Of a DNA stretch of 64,000 nucleotides, positions 26,294-35,393 are shown one piece after another; within the stretch, counting starts at the first letter, position 1, and each line of letters starts with the position of its first letter. The position numbers and the translations under genes were made by a program. The notes below the pieces were generated by a model. That model did not search any database, was not told the origin of the DNA, and worked only from the letters and a program-made list of their open reading frames with translations. Source of the DNA: DATCDR01 sp036510575 (GTDB taxonomy: Bacteria > Actinomycetota > Acidimicrobiia > Acidimicrobiales > Bog-793); NCBI GenBank assembly GCA_036510575.1, contig DATCDR010000036.1, positions 1-64,000 of the forward strand, written 5' to 3'.

Positions 26294-27154
26294 ATGCAAG
26301 TGACCGAAGCGCAACCTCCCACGCCGGACAGCACCGCGGTACGCGTCGCGTTGTGGCGCGCGCTCCACATCGAGCTCGATCCGTTGCCACACGTGCTCGA
26401 AGACGAGATCGGCCTCCGGCTCGCCGCGCCTGCGGAAGGCTGGCGAGAGCGAGGTGACATGGACCCTGCCGTCACGAGCGGATTCCGAGCATCCATCGTC
26501 GTCCGAGCTCGATTCGTAGAGGATCTCGTGGCCGACCAAGCGAGCCGCGGCGTCAGGCAATACGTCATCTTGGGAGCCGGTCTCGACACCTTCGCCGAGC
26601 GCAAACCTGAGCTCACCTCGTCACTGCACGTCTTCGAGGTCGACCCACCAGGCCCACAGGCGTGGAAGCGCCAACGTCTCATTGAGCTCGGCTTCGGCGT
26701 GCCCGAGTGGCTGCACCTCGTGCCCGTCGACTTCGAGTCGAGCGACGGCTGGGAGCAACTCACAGCTGCCGGCTTCGACGCGAACCAGCCTGCCGTCGTG
26801 GCCTCCACAGGAGTCACCATGTACGTAACCAAGGAAGCCACGGCGGCGACGCTCCGTCGAGTCGCAGCACTCGCGCCAGGATCCACGCTCGCGATGACGT
26901 TCCTGATTCCGCCACAGCTGCTCGAGGCTCCCGATCGGTCCGTAATTCAGACGACTGAGAAAAATGCGCGAGCGTCCGGCACGCCGTTCATCAGCTTCTT
27001 TAGCCCAGAGGAGATTCTCGCTCTCGCTCACGAAGCCGGATTTCGTGAGGTGCGGGCGCTTGCGACCACCGAGGTCGCCGAGCGGTATCTCGCGAAACAG
27101 CCAGACGCCCCCCGACCGCCTGGAGGCGAATCGCTTCTGATCGCAACGACGTAG
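26294..27154 (+). CDS. Class I SAM-dependent methyltransferase (leucine carboxyl MTase-like)
   Basis: 286 residues of the LCM/PPM1-like family (TIGR00027-type). Motif I VILGAGLDTFAERKP (about 92-106), acidic motif II VFEVDPPGPQAWKRQRL, motif IV VASTGVTMYVTKEAT and a late motif FFSPEEILALAHEAGF. N-terminal VALWRALHIELDPLPHVLEDE matches the substrate-side helices of this family. Methyl acceptor unknown; several actinobacterial members modify polyketides or act on carboxylates. ATG at 26294 after a GAGAGG site. It follows the broken VOC gene by 25 bases. Confidence 0.85.
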   Translation: MQVTEAQPPTPDSTAVRVALWRALHIELDPLPHVLEDEIGLRLAAPAEGWRERGDMDPAVTSGFRASIVVRARFVEDLVADQASRGVRQYVILGAGLDTFAERKPELTSSLHVFEVDPPGPQAWKRQRLIELGFGVPEWLHLVPVDFESSDGWEQLTAAGFDANQPAVVASTGVTMYVTKEATAATLRRVAALAPGSTLAMTFLIPPQLLEAPDRSVIQTTEKNARASGTPFISFFSPEEILALAHEAGFREVRALATTEVAERYLAKQPDAPRPPGGESLLIATT

Positions 27155-27226
27155 GCCCGAAGCTCGACGGCATTAGGCGACACCGACGCGCGCCCGGGCG
27201 ATCCCTCGTCGTGCAAACATTGCCCA

Positions 27227-27973
27227 GTGACTCATCGTCCGGCGATCGTGGCGCATCGCGGCGCCTCCGCTGTCCGACCTGAGAACACGATGGCGGCGTT
27301 CGAGCACGCAATCGCCCTCGGCACCGACGCGATCGAATTCGACGTACACGCCACCGCAGACGGCGCCCTGATAGTTGTCCACGACGACATGCTCGACCGC
27401 ACGACAACCGGCACCGGCCCGCCGTTCGCGCGCGACCTCGCCTACGTCAGGTCGCTCGACGCGGGATCGTGGTTCGACGATCGCTACGCCTCCGAGCTGG
27501 TCCCAACCCTCGACGAGGTTCTGAGCCTGGCTGACGTCGAGTTCGAATTGGAGCTGAAGGCATCCGGCTTGCAGTACCTCTCCGACGTCCTCCAGACGGT
27601 GCGTGCCCACGGGGCGCTCGAACGCACCGAGTTCACCTCGTGGAACCTCCCGATGCTCCTCGCGCTAAAGAACACCTCGCCAGCGGCACGCGTTGGCCTG
27701 TTCTCACAACGCCGAGGAGGGTGGATGACTGATGCGGTCTATGAACGCTCGGTGACGGCTCCGCTCCCGTTCGGGCGATTCGATGTGGTCCACGCATTCG
27801 CCGGGACCATCACCGAGTCCTTGGTCGATCGCGTCCATGCCCTCGGCCTTGTCGCGACCGCTAACGACGCCGCGGACGCCGCGGAGATCAGCGGCGCGTT
27901 GCGATCTGGCACCGACCGGATCTCCTCGAGTGACATCGAGCTCATCCGATCACTCGTCGATCGTGCGGTCTGA
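27227..27973 (+). CDS. ugpQ: Glycerophosphodiester phosphodiesterase
   Basis: Hydrolyses deacylated phospholipids to glycerol 3-phosphate plus an alcohol. TIM-barrel GDPD family: AHRGASAVRPENTMAAF (His10, Arg11, Glu19) and DAIEFDVHATADG (Glu37, Asp39), with general acid VVHDDMLDRTT (His52). Later strands ELELKA, TEFTSWN and VATANDAADAAEI close the barrel. 248 residues, cytoplasmic (no signal peptide). GTG start. A ugpQ-like single-gene unit; the symbol is by analogy to the cytoplasmic E. coli enzyme. Confidence 0.88.
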   Translation: MTHRPAIVAHRGASAVRPENTMAAFEHAIALGTDAIEFDVHATADGALIVVHDDMLDRTTTGTGPPFARDLAYVRSLDAGSWFDDRYASELVPTLDEVLSLADVEFELELKASGLQYLSDVLQTVRAHGALERTEFTSWNLPMLLALKNTSPAARVGLFSQRRGGWMTDAVYERSVTAPLPFGRFDVVHAFAGTITESLVDRVHALGLVATANDAADAAEISGALRSGTDRISSSDIELIRSLVDRAV

Positions 27974-28157
27974 TCAGCGGATCGTCCCCGGAGGTTGCCC
28001 GCGCCAACCAATCGCCGTCGAAACGAACTTTGAGACTTGAACGGCGGAGCAAAGGAGCGACGCGACAGCGCCGTCGCACGAGATGCGGAGCATCGTTATC
28101 TCATGTGTCGGAGTACGGTCGAGTGGTCGACTACACAAAGACCCGAGGAGACACCAC

Positions 28158-28547
28158 GTGGACCTGCCACAAGAGTTGATCGCACTCCTTCGCGAACCAA
28201 GCCTCTGCTTTGTCGCGACCACGATGCATGACGGCTCACCCCAGCTCACCGAGACATGGGTCGACACCGATGGTGAATGCGTCATCATCAACACTGTTCA
28301 GGGAAACCAGAAGATGAAAAACATCGAGCGAGATCCGCGTGTCGCTGTGAACATCTGCGACCCTGCCAATCCATCTCGGTACTTCGAAGTCCGCGGGCTT
28401 GTCGTGAGCGCTACGACCGAGGGCGGGGAAGAACACATCGAGGAGCTGGCCCAGAAGTACCTCGGCCCCTACCCCTGGTACGGAGGTCGTGACCAGGTGC
28501 GGCTGATCGTGAGAATCAGCGCGGAGAAGGTTCACTCGATGGGCTGA
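28158..28547 (+). CDS. PPOX-class F420-dependent oxidoreductase
   Basis: 129-residue split-barrel flavin/deazaflavin reductase of the pyridoxamine-oxidase-like superfamily (TIGR03618 type). ELIALLREPSLCFVATTMHDGSPQL begins the barrel; VIINTVQGNQKMKNIERDPRVAVNI and RYFEVRGLV follow, and it ends VRLIVRISAEKVHSMG. Such enzymes reduce biliverdin, nitro or enone substrates with F420H2. GTG at 28158 with GAGGAG upstream is preferred to an earlier ATG at 28083, whose extra residues are not family-like. Convergent with ftsY (7-base gap). Confidence 0.85.
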   Translation: MDLPQELIALLREPSLCFVATTMHDGSPQLTETWVDTDGECVIINTVQGNQKMKNIERDPRVAVNICDPANPSRYFEVRGLVVSATTEGGEEHIEELAQKYLGPYPWYGGRDQVRLIVRISAEKVHSMG

Positions 28548-28554
28548 CGCGCTC

Positions 28555-29703
28555 TCAAGCGAGAGCTCGGGAGAAGATCGCGTCGACGAATTCGCCGGGC
28601 TCGAACACCACCAGGTCGGCGACGCCCTCACCAAGGCCGACGAGCTTGATCGGCAACCCGAGCTCGGCACGGATCGCCAATACGATGCCACCCTTGGCGC
28701 TGCCATCGAGCTTGGTGAGCACCACGCCGGTGACACCTACCGCGTCTTTGAACTCTCGCGCCTGTGTCAGCCCGTTCTGGCCGGTCGTCGCGTCGATCAC
28801 GAGCAGCACCTCGCTCACGTGACCTGGAGGTCGGTCAGCAACGCGACGAACCTTTCGAAGCTCCTCCATCAGGTTCGTCTTCGTGTGCAGTCGACCAGCG
28901 GTGTCGGCCAGCACGAGATCGGCGCCGACGGCGTTTGCGTGGGCGATGCCGTCGAAGATGACCGACGATGGATCCGCGCCGTCCGCTCCCTGGACGATCT
29001 CCGTATTCGTTCGCTTGGCCCACACGTCGAGCTGTTCACCAGCCGCTGCCCGGAACGTGTCGCCCGCGGCGAGAACCACCGTCCGACCTGCCGTCGTCTC
29101 GCGATAGGCGAGCTTGCCGATAGTCGTCGTCTTGCCGACGCCGTTTACGCCGACGAACAGCCACACCGAGAGCTCCGGACCGATCGCGAGCGCGGCGTCG
29201 TCGCCGTCGAATAGCTCGAGGATCGAAGCTTTGAGTGACGAGAGGACGGCGTCTGGATCACCTGAGGAGCCACGAAATGTCGCCCGGAGCGGATCAAGGA
29301 GCGAGTTCGTCGTCGCGAGACCGACATCGGCGAGGATGAGCGCCTCCTCGAGCTCATCGAAAAGCTCTGCATCGACGCGGCCACGACCTCGTACCGCGGC
29401 GAAGCTTGCGGCAAGTGCTTGACGCGCGCGACCGAGCCGATCGCCAAGGCGTGGCGGAGCCGCGACCACGAACTCGGCGGGCACTTCGTCACTGCTCGGA
29501 GAAGGTGGTGGTGATTCAATCGCGACGGAGCTTTCAGGCGCTACCGCGACGGTCGGGGAGGCAGGGGGACTCTCGGGAGCTATCTCAGTTGCGCCGTCGG
29601 TCTCGACGCTTCGCCGCGACCGGCGCAACGTCGATGTGCGAACCACGAGCATCGTCCCCGCGGCGATCACGACGAGGGCGATCAGCACGATGGCGAGAAT
29701 CAC
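28555..29703 (-). CDS. ftsY: SRP receptor FtsY
   Basis: Membrane-bound GTPase that receives ribosome-SRP complexes (Ffh is also in the window). Residues 1-25 form a transmembrane helix (ILAIVLIALVVIAAGTMLVV), less usual than the purely peripheral E. coli form but common in actinobacteria, followed by an acidic/Pro-rich A domain. NG domain: FVGVNGVGKTTTIGKLA, DTAGRLHTKTNLMEEL, TKLDGSAKGGIVLA, and the C-terminal GVADLVVFEPGEFVDAIF. 382 residues. Its GTG overlaps the smc stop codon (GTGA), a coupled pair. Confidence 0.97.
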   Translation of the reverse strand: MILAIVLIALVVIAAGTMLVVRTSTLRRSRRSVETDGATEIAPESPPASPTVAVAPESSVAIESPPPSPSSDEVPAEFVVAAPPRLGDRLGRARQALAASFAAVRGRGRVDAELFDELEEALILADVGLATTNSLLDPLRATFRGSSGDPDAVLSSLKASILELFDGDDAALAIGPELSVWLFVGVNGVGKTTTIGKLAYRETTAGRTVVLAAGDTFRAAAGEQLDVWAKRTNTEIVQGADGADPSSVIFDGIAHANAVGADLVLADTAGRLHTKTNLMEELRKVRRVADRPPGHVSEVLLVIDATTGQNGLTQAREFKDAVGVTGVVLTKLDGSAKGGIVLAIRAELGLPIKLVGLGEGVADLVVFEPGEFVDAIFSRALA

Positions 29704-32700
29704 GTAGGCACTCCTGGTCGGGTGTCCGGCCCGACGCGATCGCCATCGGCGGGCATAGACCCGAATGAAGCGTCGACGTGGGCGAGTACCCCGGAGGCAC
29801 GGCTGCTCGTCGCACGAAGTCGCTCCGAGACGACCTTCGACGCTCCGCCTGGCTGCATGGAGATCCCGTACAGGGCGTCGGCGACCTCCATCGTGCGCTT
29901 CTGGTGGCTCACGATGATCAGCTGTGCTTCGTCCCTGAAATCATCGACGAGCGCCAAGAATCGCTGCAGGTTGGCGTCGTCGAGCGCCGCCTCGACCTCG
30001 TCCATCAAGTAGAAGGGCGACGGGCGACTGCGGAAGACCGCAAACAAAAACGCCATCGCCACAAGGCTTCGCTCACCGCCAGAAAGCAACGAGAGGCGGC
30101 GGACGTTTCGACCGGCGGGGCGCGCTTCGATCTCGACCCCGGTCTCGAGGAGATCGTCGGCATTCGTGAGCGTTAGCCCTCCTGAACCTCCTGGGAACAG
30201 CGTCTCGATCAGGCGCTCGAAGTTCAACGCGACATCCGCGAAGGCAGCCGTGAAGACCGACACGATCTCTTGGTCGACGGCGCGGATCACCTGGTTCAAC
30301 TCGCGACGAGACGACCGGATGTCCTCAAGCTGACTTTCTAGAAACGTGTTCCGCTCGGTCAGCACCTCGAGCTCTTCTTGCGCGAGGAGGTTCACGGGAC
30401 CGAGCTCGCGGAGCTCCCGCTCTACCTGGCGTCGCCTCGCGGCGGCGTCCATGCCGAATGGCAGCTCCGGCTCCGGGGCCGCCAGGAGTTCTTCTGGCGT
30501 GAGGTCGAGCTCGTGGCGAAGCGCCTCGACAGCAGCCTCACTTCGTACCCGGGCCTCGGTCTGGTCTATTTCGAGTCGCTGGCGTCGCTCGGCCAGCAGC
30601 GCGTGCTCACGCTCGACACGATCCTTCTCGGCGCGAAGCTCGGTCAAAGCAGCGACATTGGCGTTTAGTCGCTGCTGACGACGAAGCTGCTCGCCTGAGA
30701 GCTCGCTCCGCTCGGCGACGAGGCGTTCTGCGATATTGGCGAGCATCCCTTGAAGCCGCTCCAGCACGGCTATCTCCTCGGCGAACGCAGTTCCGCGCGA
30801 CGTCGCTTCAGCAAATGCCGCTTCGCGCGACGCGAGTTCGCTACGGAGCTCAATTTCTCGGGCGACAAGTAGCGTCCTGCGCTCGGCGAGCGTCGCGGCC
30901 GCGACATCAACATCTCGGCGTCGCTCGTGGAGTTCCCGGGCGCGCTCGTCGAACTCGCGCCGAAGCTGTTCGCTGCGTTCGCTTCGAGAGAGCTCGGCGA
31001 GCTCCTCCTCGGCGACTTCAACGAGTGCGATTTCGGCAGCCGCGAGCTCACGGGCGATCAGCTCCACCTCGGCGGTTGCGGCTCGAGCCTCGCCGCGGGC
31101 GATCGCGAGCTCGTTTCCGATCACGCGAAGCGCCGCTGCGAGCTCGGTGAGACGCTGCTCGGACGTGGCAAGGCGCGCAGGGATCGGACGGAGGACGTCC
31201 TCTTTCCCGACTCGCTCGGCAGAGAAGCCGCGTTCGACCGAGGTGGCCTCGACGAGACGGGCCTCGGCTGCGTCTTGTCGTTCGATCGCCGAGGCGAGCT
31301 GAGCCCGCGCCGCGTCCAAGGCTGCGGTGGTCGCGCCACTACGAGCCGCACCGATCCGCCATCCACCAGGCCCGAGACGGTCGCCGTCAAGCGTGACGAC
31401 GGTGACGTCGGATGACTGCTCTATTACCGACAAGGCCTGGTCCAGACCGCCTCGAACGAGCACCACTCCATCAAGGAGCTGGTCGAGAAGCCGGTCGACG
31501 TCGGCACCCGTGCCTCGAACCGCATTACGGAGAAGCTCGCCTCCCTGAACCGCTCGACGCGTCGGCGAACTCGAACGCGGTGCAACAAGCAGCGAGGCCG
31601 AGCGCCCGATCGCCCGAAGGTGGGCGATGGCAGCACGTGCGTCAGAGATGCCCGCGACCACGACGGCTGAGAGGGCGTGCTCGGCGGCTGCCTCGAATGC
31701 GAGTGCGATCTCCTCGTCCACCTCGACGAGCTCGAGCAGCGTTCCAAGGACGCCCTGCATGCCGAAGAGCTGCTCGACGCCGGCCTCGGCGCGGATGCCT
31801 GCCAGCGCATCGAGGAAGGCGTCGACTCGCGACGAAAGGCCATGGCGTACTTCGGAGGCGGCAGCAACCGCCCGCTCGGCCGCCATTCGGGCAGCCGCGG
31901 CCTCGGACTCGCTTGCAGCCGCAACTGCGACTGCCGCGTCGGCGGCGTCGCGGCTCGCTCGCAGCTCGGCCACCTCGACTTCAGTGCTGGCGAGTTGAGT
32001 CGAGAGATCCTCGACACGCTGCTCGAGCAGCGCGACGCGCCCGGCAACCTGCGCGAGATGACCTCGACGACTCTCTACGAGCACGCGCTTTTGCTCAACC
32101 AGGCCTCGGGCGTCGGCGGCTCGACGTGTCACGTCACTTGGCTCACCAAGCTCGGAGGCATCGACATCGTCTCCTCGCGAAGCGACGAGCTCGCTCTCGG
32201 CACTCGCGAGATCGCGTCGCGCCGCCTCTCCGTCGGCCTCTTCACTAGATAGGTGTTCGATGTCGGCGATCGTGCGCGAGAGCGAACCCCGAAGTCCGGC
32301 GAGGCCCGTCGCGTCGTCGAGTGCAGCGAGCAGTGCCGACCTCGAATGCGACCGCTCCTCAGCGAGCGCGCTCAGCCCCTTCGCCCGTTCGAGTAGCTGT
32401 GAGAGCCGCGACAACGGATTTGCAAGCTCTGCTGGAGGATCGATGGCGACTTGAGTCTCCGCAGCGGCGATGCGGCCCTCGGCGAGGTCAAGCGCCTCTG
32501 TCGTCGCGGTCGTGGCCTCGATGAGGCGGAGCGCCTGATCTTGGAGCGACGCCTGAGTCGCCCGCAGGTTGCGAAGCTCCCTCGCGGCGATAAACCGGCG
32601 GAGTCGGTCGAGCTCCGAAGTCAGCTCTGCGTGCCGGTTCGAGGAGGCAGCTTGGCGCTCGAGAGGACGGAGCTGGCGACGGACCTCGCGCAACATGTCC

Positions 32701-33278
32701 TGGACTCGGACGAGACCCTGTTCCGTCGCATCGAGGCGCCGGACAGCACGCTCGCGTCGCCGTCGGAACTTCAAAACCCCGGCTGCCTCTTCGATAACCG
32801 CCCGACGCTCCTCGGGACTCGCCGACAAGATCGTGTCGAGTTGACCCTGGGAGATAATCACGTGCTGGGTCCGACCGACGCCGGAGTCAGACAGCAACTC
32901 TTGGATATCGAGCAATCGACATGCGACGCCGTTCAGCTCGTACTCACTGTCGCCCGAGCGAAAAAGCGTGCGGCGGATCATCACCTCGGAGAACTCGATC
33001 GGCAGCCGGCGATCGGAGTTGTCGATCGTGAGCGTCACCTCGGCACGTCCTAGCGCGGCGCGTTTTTGCGTGCCGACGAAGATGACGTCGTCCATCTTGG
33101 CCGATCGCACGACTCGCGGTCCTTGTGCACCGAGCACCCACGCAACCGCATCGACGACGTTCGATTTGCCGGAGCCGTTCGGGCCGACGACAACGGTGAC
33201 ACCAGGCTCGAGCTCGATAGTGGTCGGATCGGCGAAGGACTTGAAGCCCTTCATCGTCAGCGAGCGCAGATGCATCAA
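29700..33278 (-). CDS. smc: Chromosome segregation protein SMC
   Basis: 1192-residue SMC ATPase that compacts and segregates DNA with ScpA/ScpB (not in this window). N-terminal head: LTMKGFKSFADPTTIELEPG, Walker A VGPNGSGKSNVVDAVAWVLG. Long coiled-coil arms flank a hinge (about 505-640, GVLGTLLELVEVDEEIALAFE...). C-terminal head: ABC signature LSLLSGGERSLVAMAFLFAV, Walker B FYLMDEVEAALDDANLQRF, D and H loops. Starts ATG just after its own RBS-poor leader; a 9-base inverted repeat lies upstream. Confidence 0.98.
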   Translation of the reverse strand: MMHLRSLTMKGFKSFADPTTIELEPGVTVVVGPNGSGKSNVVDAVAWVLGAQGPRVVRSAKMDDVIFVGTQKRAALGRAEVTLTIDNSDRRLPIEFSEVMIRRTLFRSGDSEYELNGVACRLLDIQELLSDSGVGRTQHVIISQGQLDTILSASPEERRAVIEEAAGVLKFRRRRERAVRRLDATEQGLVRVQDMLREVRRQLRPLERQAASSNRHAELTSELDRLRRFIAARELRNLRATQASLQDQALRLIEATTATTEALDLAEGRIAAAETQVAIDPPAELANPLSRLSQLLERAKGLSALAEERSHSRSALLAALDDATGLAGLRGSLSRTIADIEHLSSEEADGEAARRDLASAESELVASRGDDVDASELGEPSDVTRRAADARGLVEQKRVLVESRRGHLAQVAGRVALLEQRVEDLSTQLASTEVEVAELRASRDAADAAVAVAAASESEAAAARMAAERAVAAASEVRHGLSSRVDAFLDALAGIRAEAGVEQLFGMQGVLGTLLELVEVDEEIALAFEAAAEHALSAVVVAGISDARAAIAHLRAIGRSASLLVAPRSSSPTRRAVQGGELLRNAVRGTGADVDRLLDQLLDGVVLVRGGLDQALSVIEQSSDVTVVTLDGDRLGPGGWRIGAARSGATTAALDAARAQLASAIERQDAAEARLVEATSVERGFSAERVGKEDVLRPIPARLATSEQRLTELAAALRVIGNELAIARGEARAATAEVELIARELAAAEIALVEVAEEELAELSRSERSEQLRREFDERARELHERRRDVDVAAATLAERRTLLVAREIELRSELASREAAFAEATSRGTAFAEEIAVLERLQGMLANIAERLVAERSELSGEQLRRQQRLNANVAALTELRAEKDRVEREHALLAERRQRLEIDQTEARVRSEAAVEALRHELDLTPEELLAAPEPELPFGMDAAARRRQVERELRELGPVNLLAQEELEVLTERNTFLESQLEDIRSSRRELNQVIRAVDQEIVSVFTAAFADVALNFERLIETLFPGGSGGLTLTNADDLLETGVEIEARPAGRNVRRLSLLSGGERSLVAMAFLFAVFRSRPSPFYLMDEVEAALDDANLQRFLALVDDFRDEAQLIIVSHQKRTMEVADALYGISMQPGGASKVVSERLRATSSRASGVLAHVDASFGSMPADGDRVGPDTRPGVPT

Positions 33279-33302
33279 GTCGACGTTATACGGAGTGCGC
33301 CG

Positions 33303-33360
33303 ACCTCACGGGGATTGAGCCCACACCTGGGATTGTGCTGCGTCTGACCCGCCGTGAGGT
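33303..33360. other. 9-bp inverted repeat between mutM and smc
   Basis: ACCTCACGG at 33303-33311 and CCGTGAGGT at 33352-33360 are exact complements with a 40-base interval. They lie in the 161-base gap between the mutM stop and smc start. This could be a processing hairpin or attenuator for smc-ftsY. Confidence 0.3.
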
Positions 33361-33439
33361 GGGTAACCACTCCAGCACCGACGGCTTCGAACGTCGCCGA
33401 GACGTGCTCAACTTCGCCAGTGGCATCGGCGACTGCCCG

Positions 33440-34273
33440 CTAGCGCTGGCAGCGAGGACAGAAGTAGGTGGAGCGGCCGACGACCTTCGAACGCACGATC
33501 AGGCGGCCACAGATCGGACACGGCAGCCCCGCTCGATCGTAGGTGGCATGACTCTCCTGATAGTTGCCGAGACCCCCCATCAGGTCGCGGTAGCGAGCGT
33601 CTTTCAGCGAAGATCCATTCGCCGCGATCGCGGCGCGAAGAACCGTCCCGACTGCTCCCGCGAGCCGGACCACGTCGGCGTTCTTCAAGGTCTCGGTGCG
33701 CCGAAGCGGCGAGAGCTTTGCGGCGAAGCAGATCTCATCGGCATAGATGTTGCCGATGCCGCACACCTGGTGTTGATCGAGCAGGAACGCCTTCAGCGCG
33801 ACCTTTCGACCGTGCAGGAGGCCACGAAGCTCGGCTGGCTCAAAGCCATCGACTATGGGATCGGCGCCGAGAGCGGCCAGTACCTTCGGCACGCGGCGCT
33901 CGTCGAGGTCATCGGTGACGAAGAGCTCTCCGAAAGTTCGCGGGTCAACAAATCGAAGCTCGCGGCCATTCGAGAGGCCGAGGCGCACGTGGGTGTGGGC
34001 GACGGTCGCTTCGTCGGCTTCGACGACAAGGAGCTGGCCTGACATCCGTAGGTGGATCACGAGCACAGCGCCGTCGTCGAGATCGACGAGTAGGTACTTG
34101 CCTCGTCGGCGAGCGGTGTAAAGCGTGCGTCCGGTCAGGTCGGCTACAAACTCTGCGATCGGCTGACGACGGATCGTCCTTCGCCCGGTGACTTCGACAC
34201 GATCCACCCGCTGGCCGATTGCGACGCTCTCGAGCCCCGCTCGAACCGTCTCGACCTCAGGGAGCTCAGGCAC
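33440..34273 (-). CDS. mutM: Formamidopyrimidine-DNA glycosylase
   Basis: Removes 8-oxoguanine and formamidopyrimidines and cleaves the abasic strand. Catalysis needs the N-terminal proline, so the start must be the GTG giving (f)M-PELPEVETV at 34273; the frame to 34399 would bury it. Other landmarks: catalytic Lys in RRGKYLLVDL, HLRMSGQL, the GIGNIYADEICF helix and a C-terminal zinc finger CPICGRLIV...YFCPRCQR. 277 residues. The start overlaps the rnc stop by eight bases. Confidence 0.96.
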   Translation of the reverse strand: MPELPEVETVRAGLESVAIGQRVDRVEVTGRRTIRRQPIAEFVADLTGRTLYTARRRGKYLLVDLDDGAVLVIHLRMSGQLLVVEADEATVAHTHVRLGLSNGRELRFVDPRTFGELFVTDDLDERRVPKVLAALGADPIVDGFEPAELRGLLHGRKVALKAFLLDQHQVCGIGNIYADEICFAAKLSPLRRTETLKNADVVRLAGAVGTVLRAAIAANGSSLKDARYRDLMGGLGNYQESHATYDRAGLPCPICGRLIVRSKVVGRSTYFCPRCQR

Positions 34274-34991
34274 CGTCTCGGGCTCGGCCCGCGTCATCGA
34301 GCGACCGATATGACGCGAGCGCCGCGATCGCGGCGTGGCGCTCCGCCTCTTTCTTCGAGCGGCCTTCGCCCTCACCGCGCACAGCTCCGAGCTCAACAAG
34401 GGCGCAGAAGACCTTCGCGTGCTCTGGTCCGTGGTCGCTTAGTCGGTACGCGGGTGCCTCCAGGCCAAGTTGGGACGCAAGCTCTTGGAGGACGTTCTTC
34501 GGATCACCGAGCACCGAGCGCGTCGCCTCCTCCTCGATGGACTCGCCAAGGTGCTCGAGCACGAAGCTCTCAGCGGCGCGTAGACCACCGGAGAGAAAGA
34601 CTGCCCCGATGACCGCCTCGAGGCAGTCGGCGAGTAGCGAGGGCTTCTCACGTCCGCCGGAGTTCTCCTCGCCCCTACCAAGCAGCAGCGCCGCACCGAG
34701 CCCGAGCTCGCGTGCGACGACCGCGAGCGTCGCGCTCGAGACAACCGTGGCCTTGATACGAGCGAGGTCACCCTCTCGAAGATCGGGGAACATGCCGAAG
34801 AGATGCGCGGTTACGACGAGGCCGAGGACGGCGTCGCCCAGAAACTCCAGCCGCTCGTTCGGCTCCTCACCTGAGGACTCGGCGCAGTACGAGCGGTGGA
34901 CGAGCGCAAGTCGTATGAGGCCGGGGGCGACCCCTATGCCAAGCCGCTCGGCAAGGGCGTCCGGCGAGACCGAGGGACCGCTCGAAATCAA
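34266..34991 (-). CDS. rnc: Ribonuclease III
   Basis: Double-strand-specific RNase that cuts rRNA precursors and many mRNAs. Signature NERLEFLGDAVLGLVV (catalytic acidic residues), DCLEAVIGAVFLSGG (second acidic pair), and a C-terminal dsRBD: NVLQELASQLGLEAPAYRLS and GEGRSKKEAERHAAIAAL with the Lys-rich RNA-binding helix. 241 residues. Coupled to mutM downstream and six bases after acpP. Confidence 0.97.
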   Translation of the reverse strand: MISSGPSVSPDALAERLGIGVAPGLIRLALVHRSYCAESSGEEPNERLEFLGDAVLGLVVTAHLFGMFPDLREGDLARIKATVVSSATLAVVARELGLGAALLLGRGEENSGGREKPSLLADCLEAVIGAVFLSGGLRAAESFVLEHLGESIEEEATRSVLGDPKNVLQELASQLGLEAPAYRLSDHGPEHAKVFCALVELGAVRGEGEGRSKKEAERHAAIAALASYRSLDDAGRARDGA

Positions 34992-34996
34992 GCTTG

Positions 34997-35281
34997 TTAG
35001 ATCTTCGCGGTGACGTAGTCGACCGCGTCCCTGACGGTGCGCAGATCCTCGAGGTCGTCGTCGTCGATACGAAAGCCGGCGACCTGGTCTCGAAGTGACT
35101 CCTCGAGTGCTTCGACGAGCTCGATCAGCGCGAGCGAGTCGGCGTTCAAGTCGTCGGCGAACGAGGCGGACTCAGCGATCTCGCCCGGCTCGATCTCGAG
35201 GATCTCCGCGAGCTGGTTCCGCACGAGCTCGAGCACGTCACCTCTGGTGTTGATCGATCCACTACCCGGCTCTGCAGCCAC
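34997..35281 (-). CDS. acpP: Acyl carrier protein
   Basis: 94-residue four-helix carrier for fatty-acid synthesis; phosphopantetheine attaches to Ser49 in LNADSLALIELVEALEE. Helix II and acidic surface are typical. The GTG start at 35281 is supported by GGAGG five bases upstream; a frame to 35359 adds a basic, non-family segment. Downstream of plsX and before rnc, the frequent actinobacterial order plsX-acpP-rnc that couples lipid precursors to RNA processing. Confidence 0.93.
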   Translation of the reverse strand: MAAEPGSGSINTRGDVLELVRNQLAEILEIEPGEIAESASFADDLNADSLALIELVEALEESLRDQVAGFRIDDDDLEDLRTVRDAVDYVTAKI

Positions 35282-35393
35282 CTGTTCCTCCACGTTTTTG
35301 CCGGACACCACCGCAACGACACCTCTGAGAGCCCGCATGGTCGCGAACTCATCGAGCAAGCCGCGGGGGTGCTCGAACTAGCTGGTGAGAAGC

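Noticed and set aside
31412..32248. Plus-strand frame of 278 codons inside smc
   Set aside because: Antisense to smc coiled coil; low complexity Arg/Pro/Ala.
33279..33439. Possible small gene (acylphosphatase is often found here) between mutM and smc
   Set aside because: The frame past the mutM stop lacks the acylphosphatase core and a start codon.
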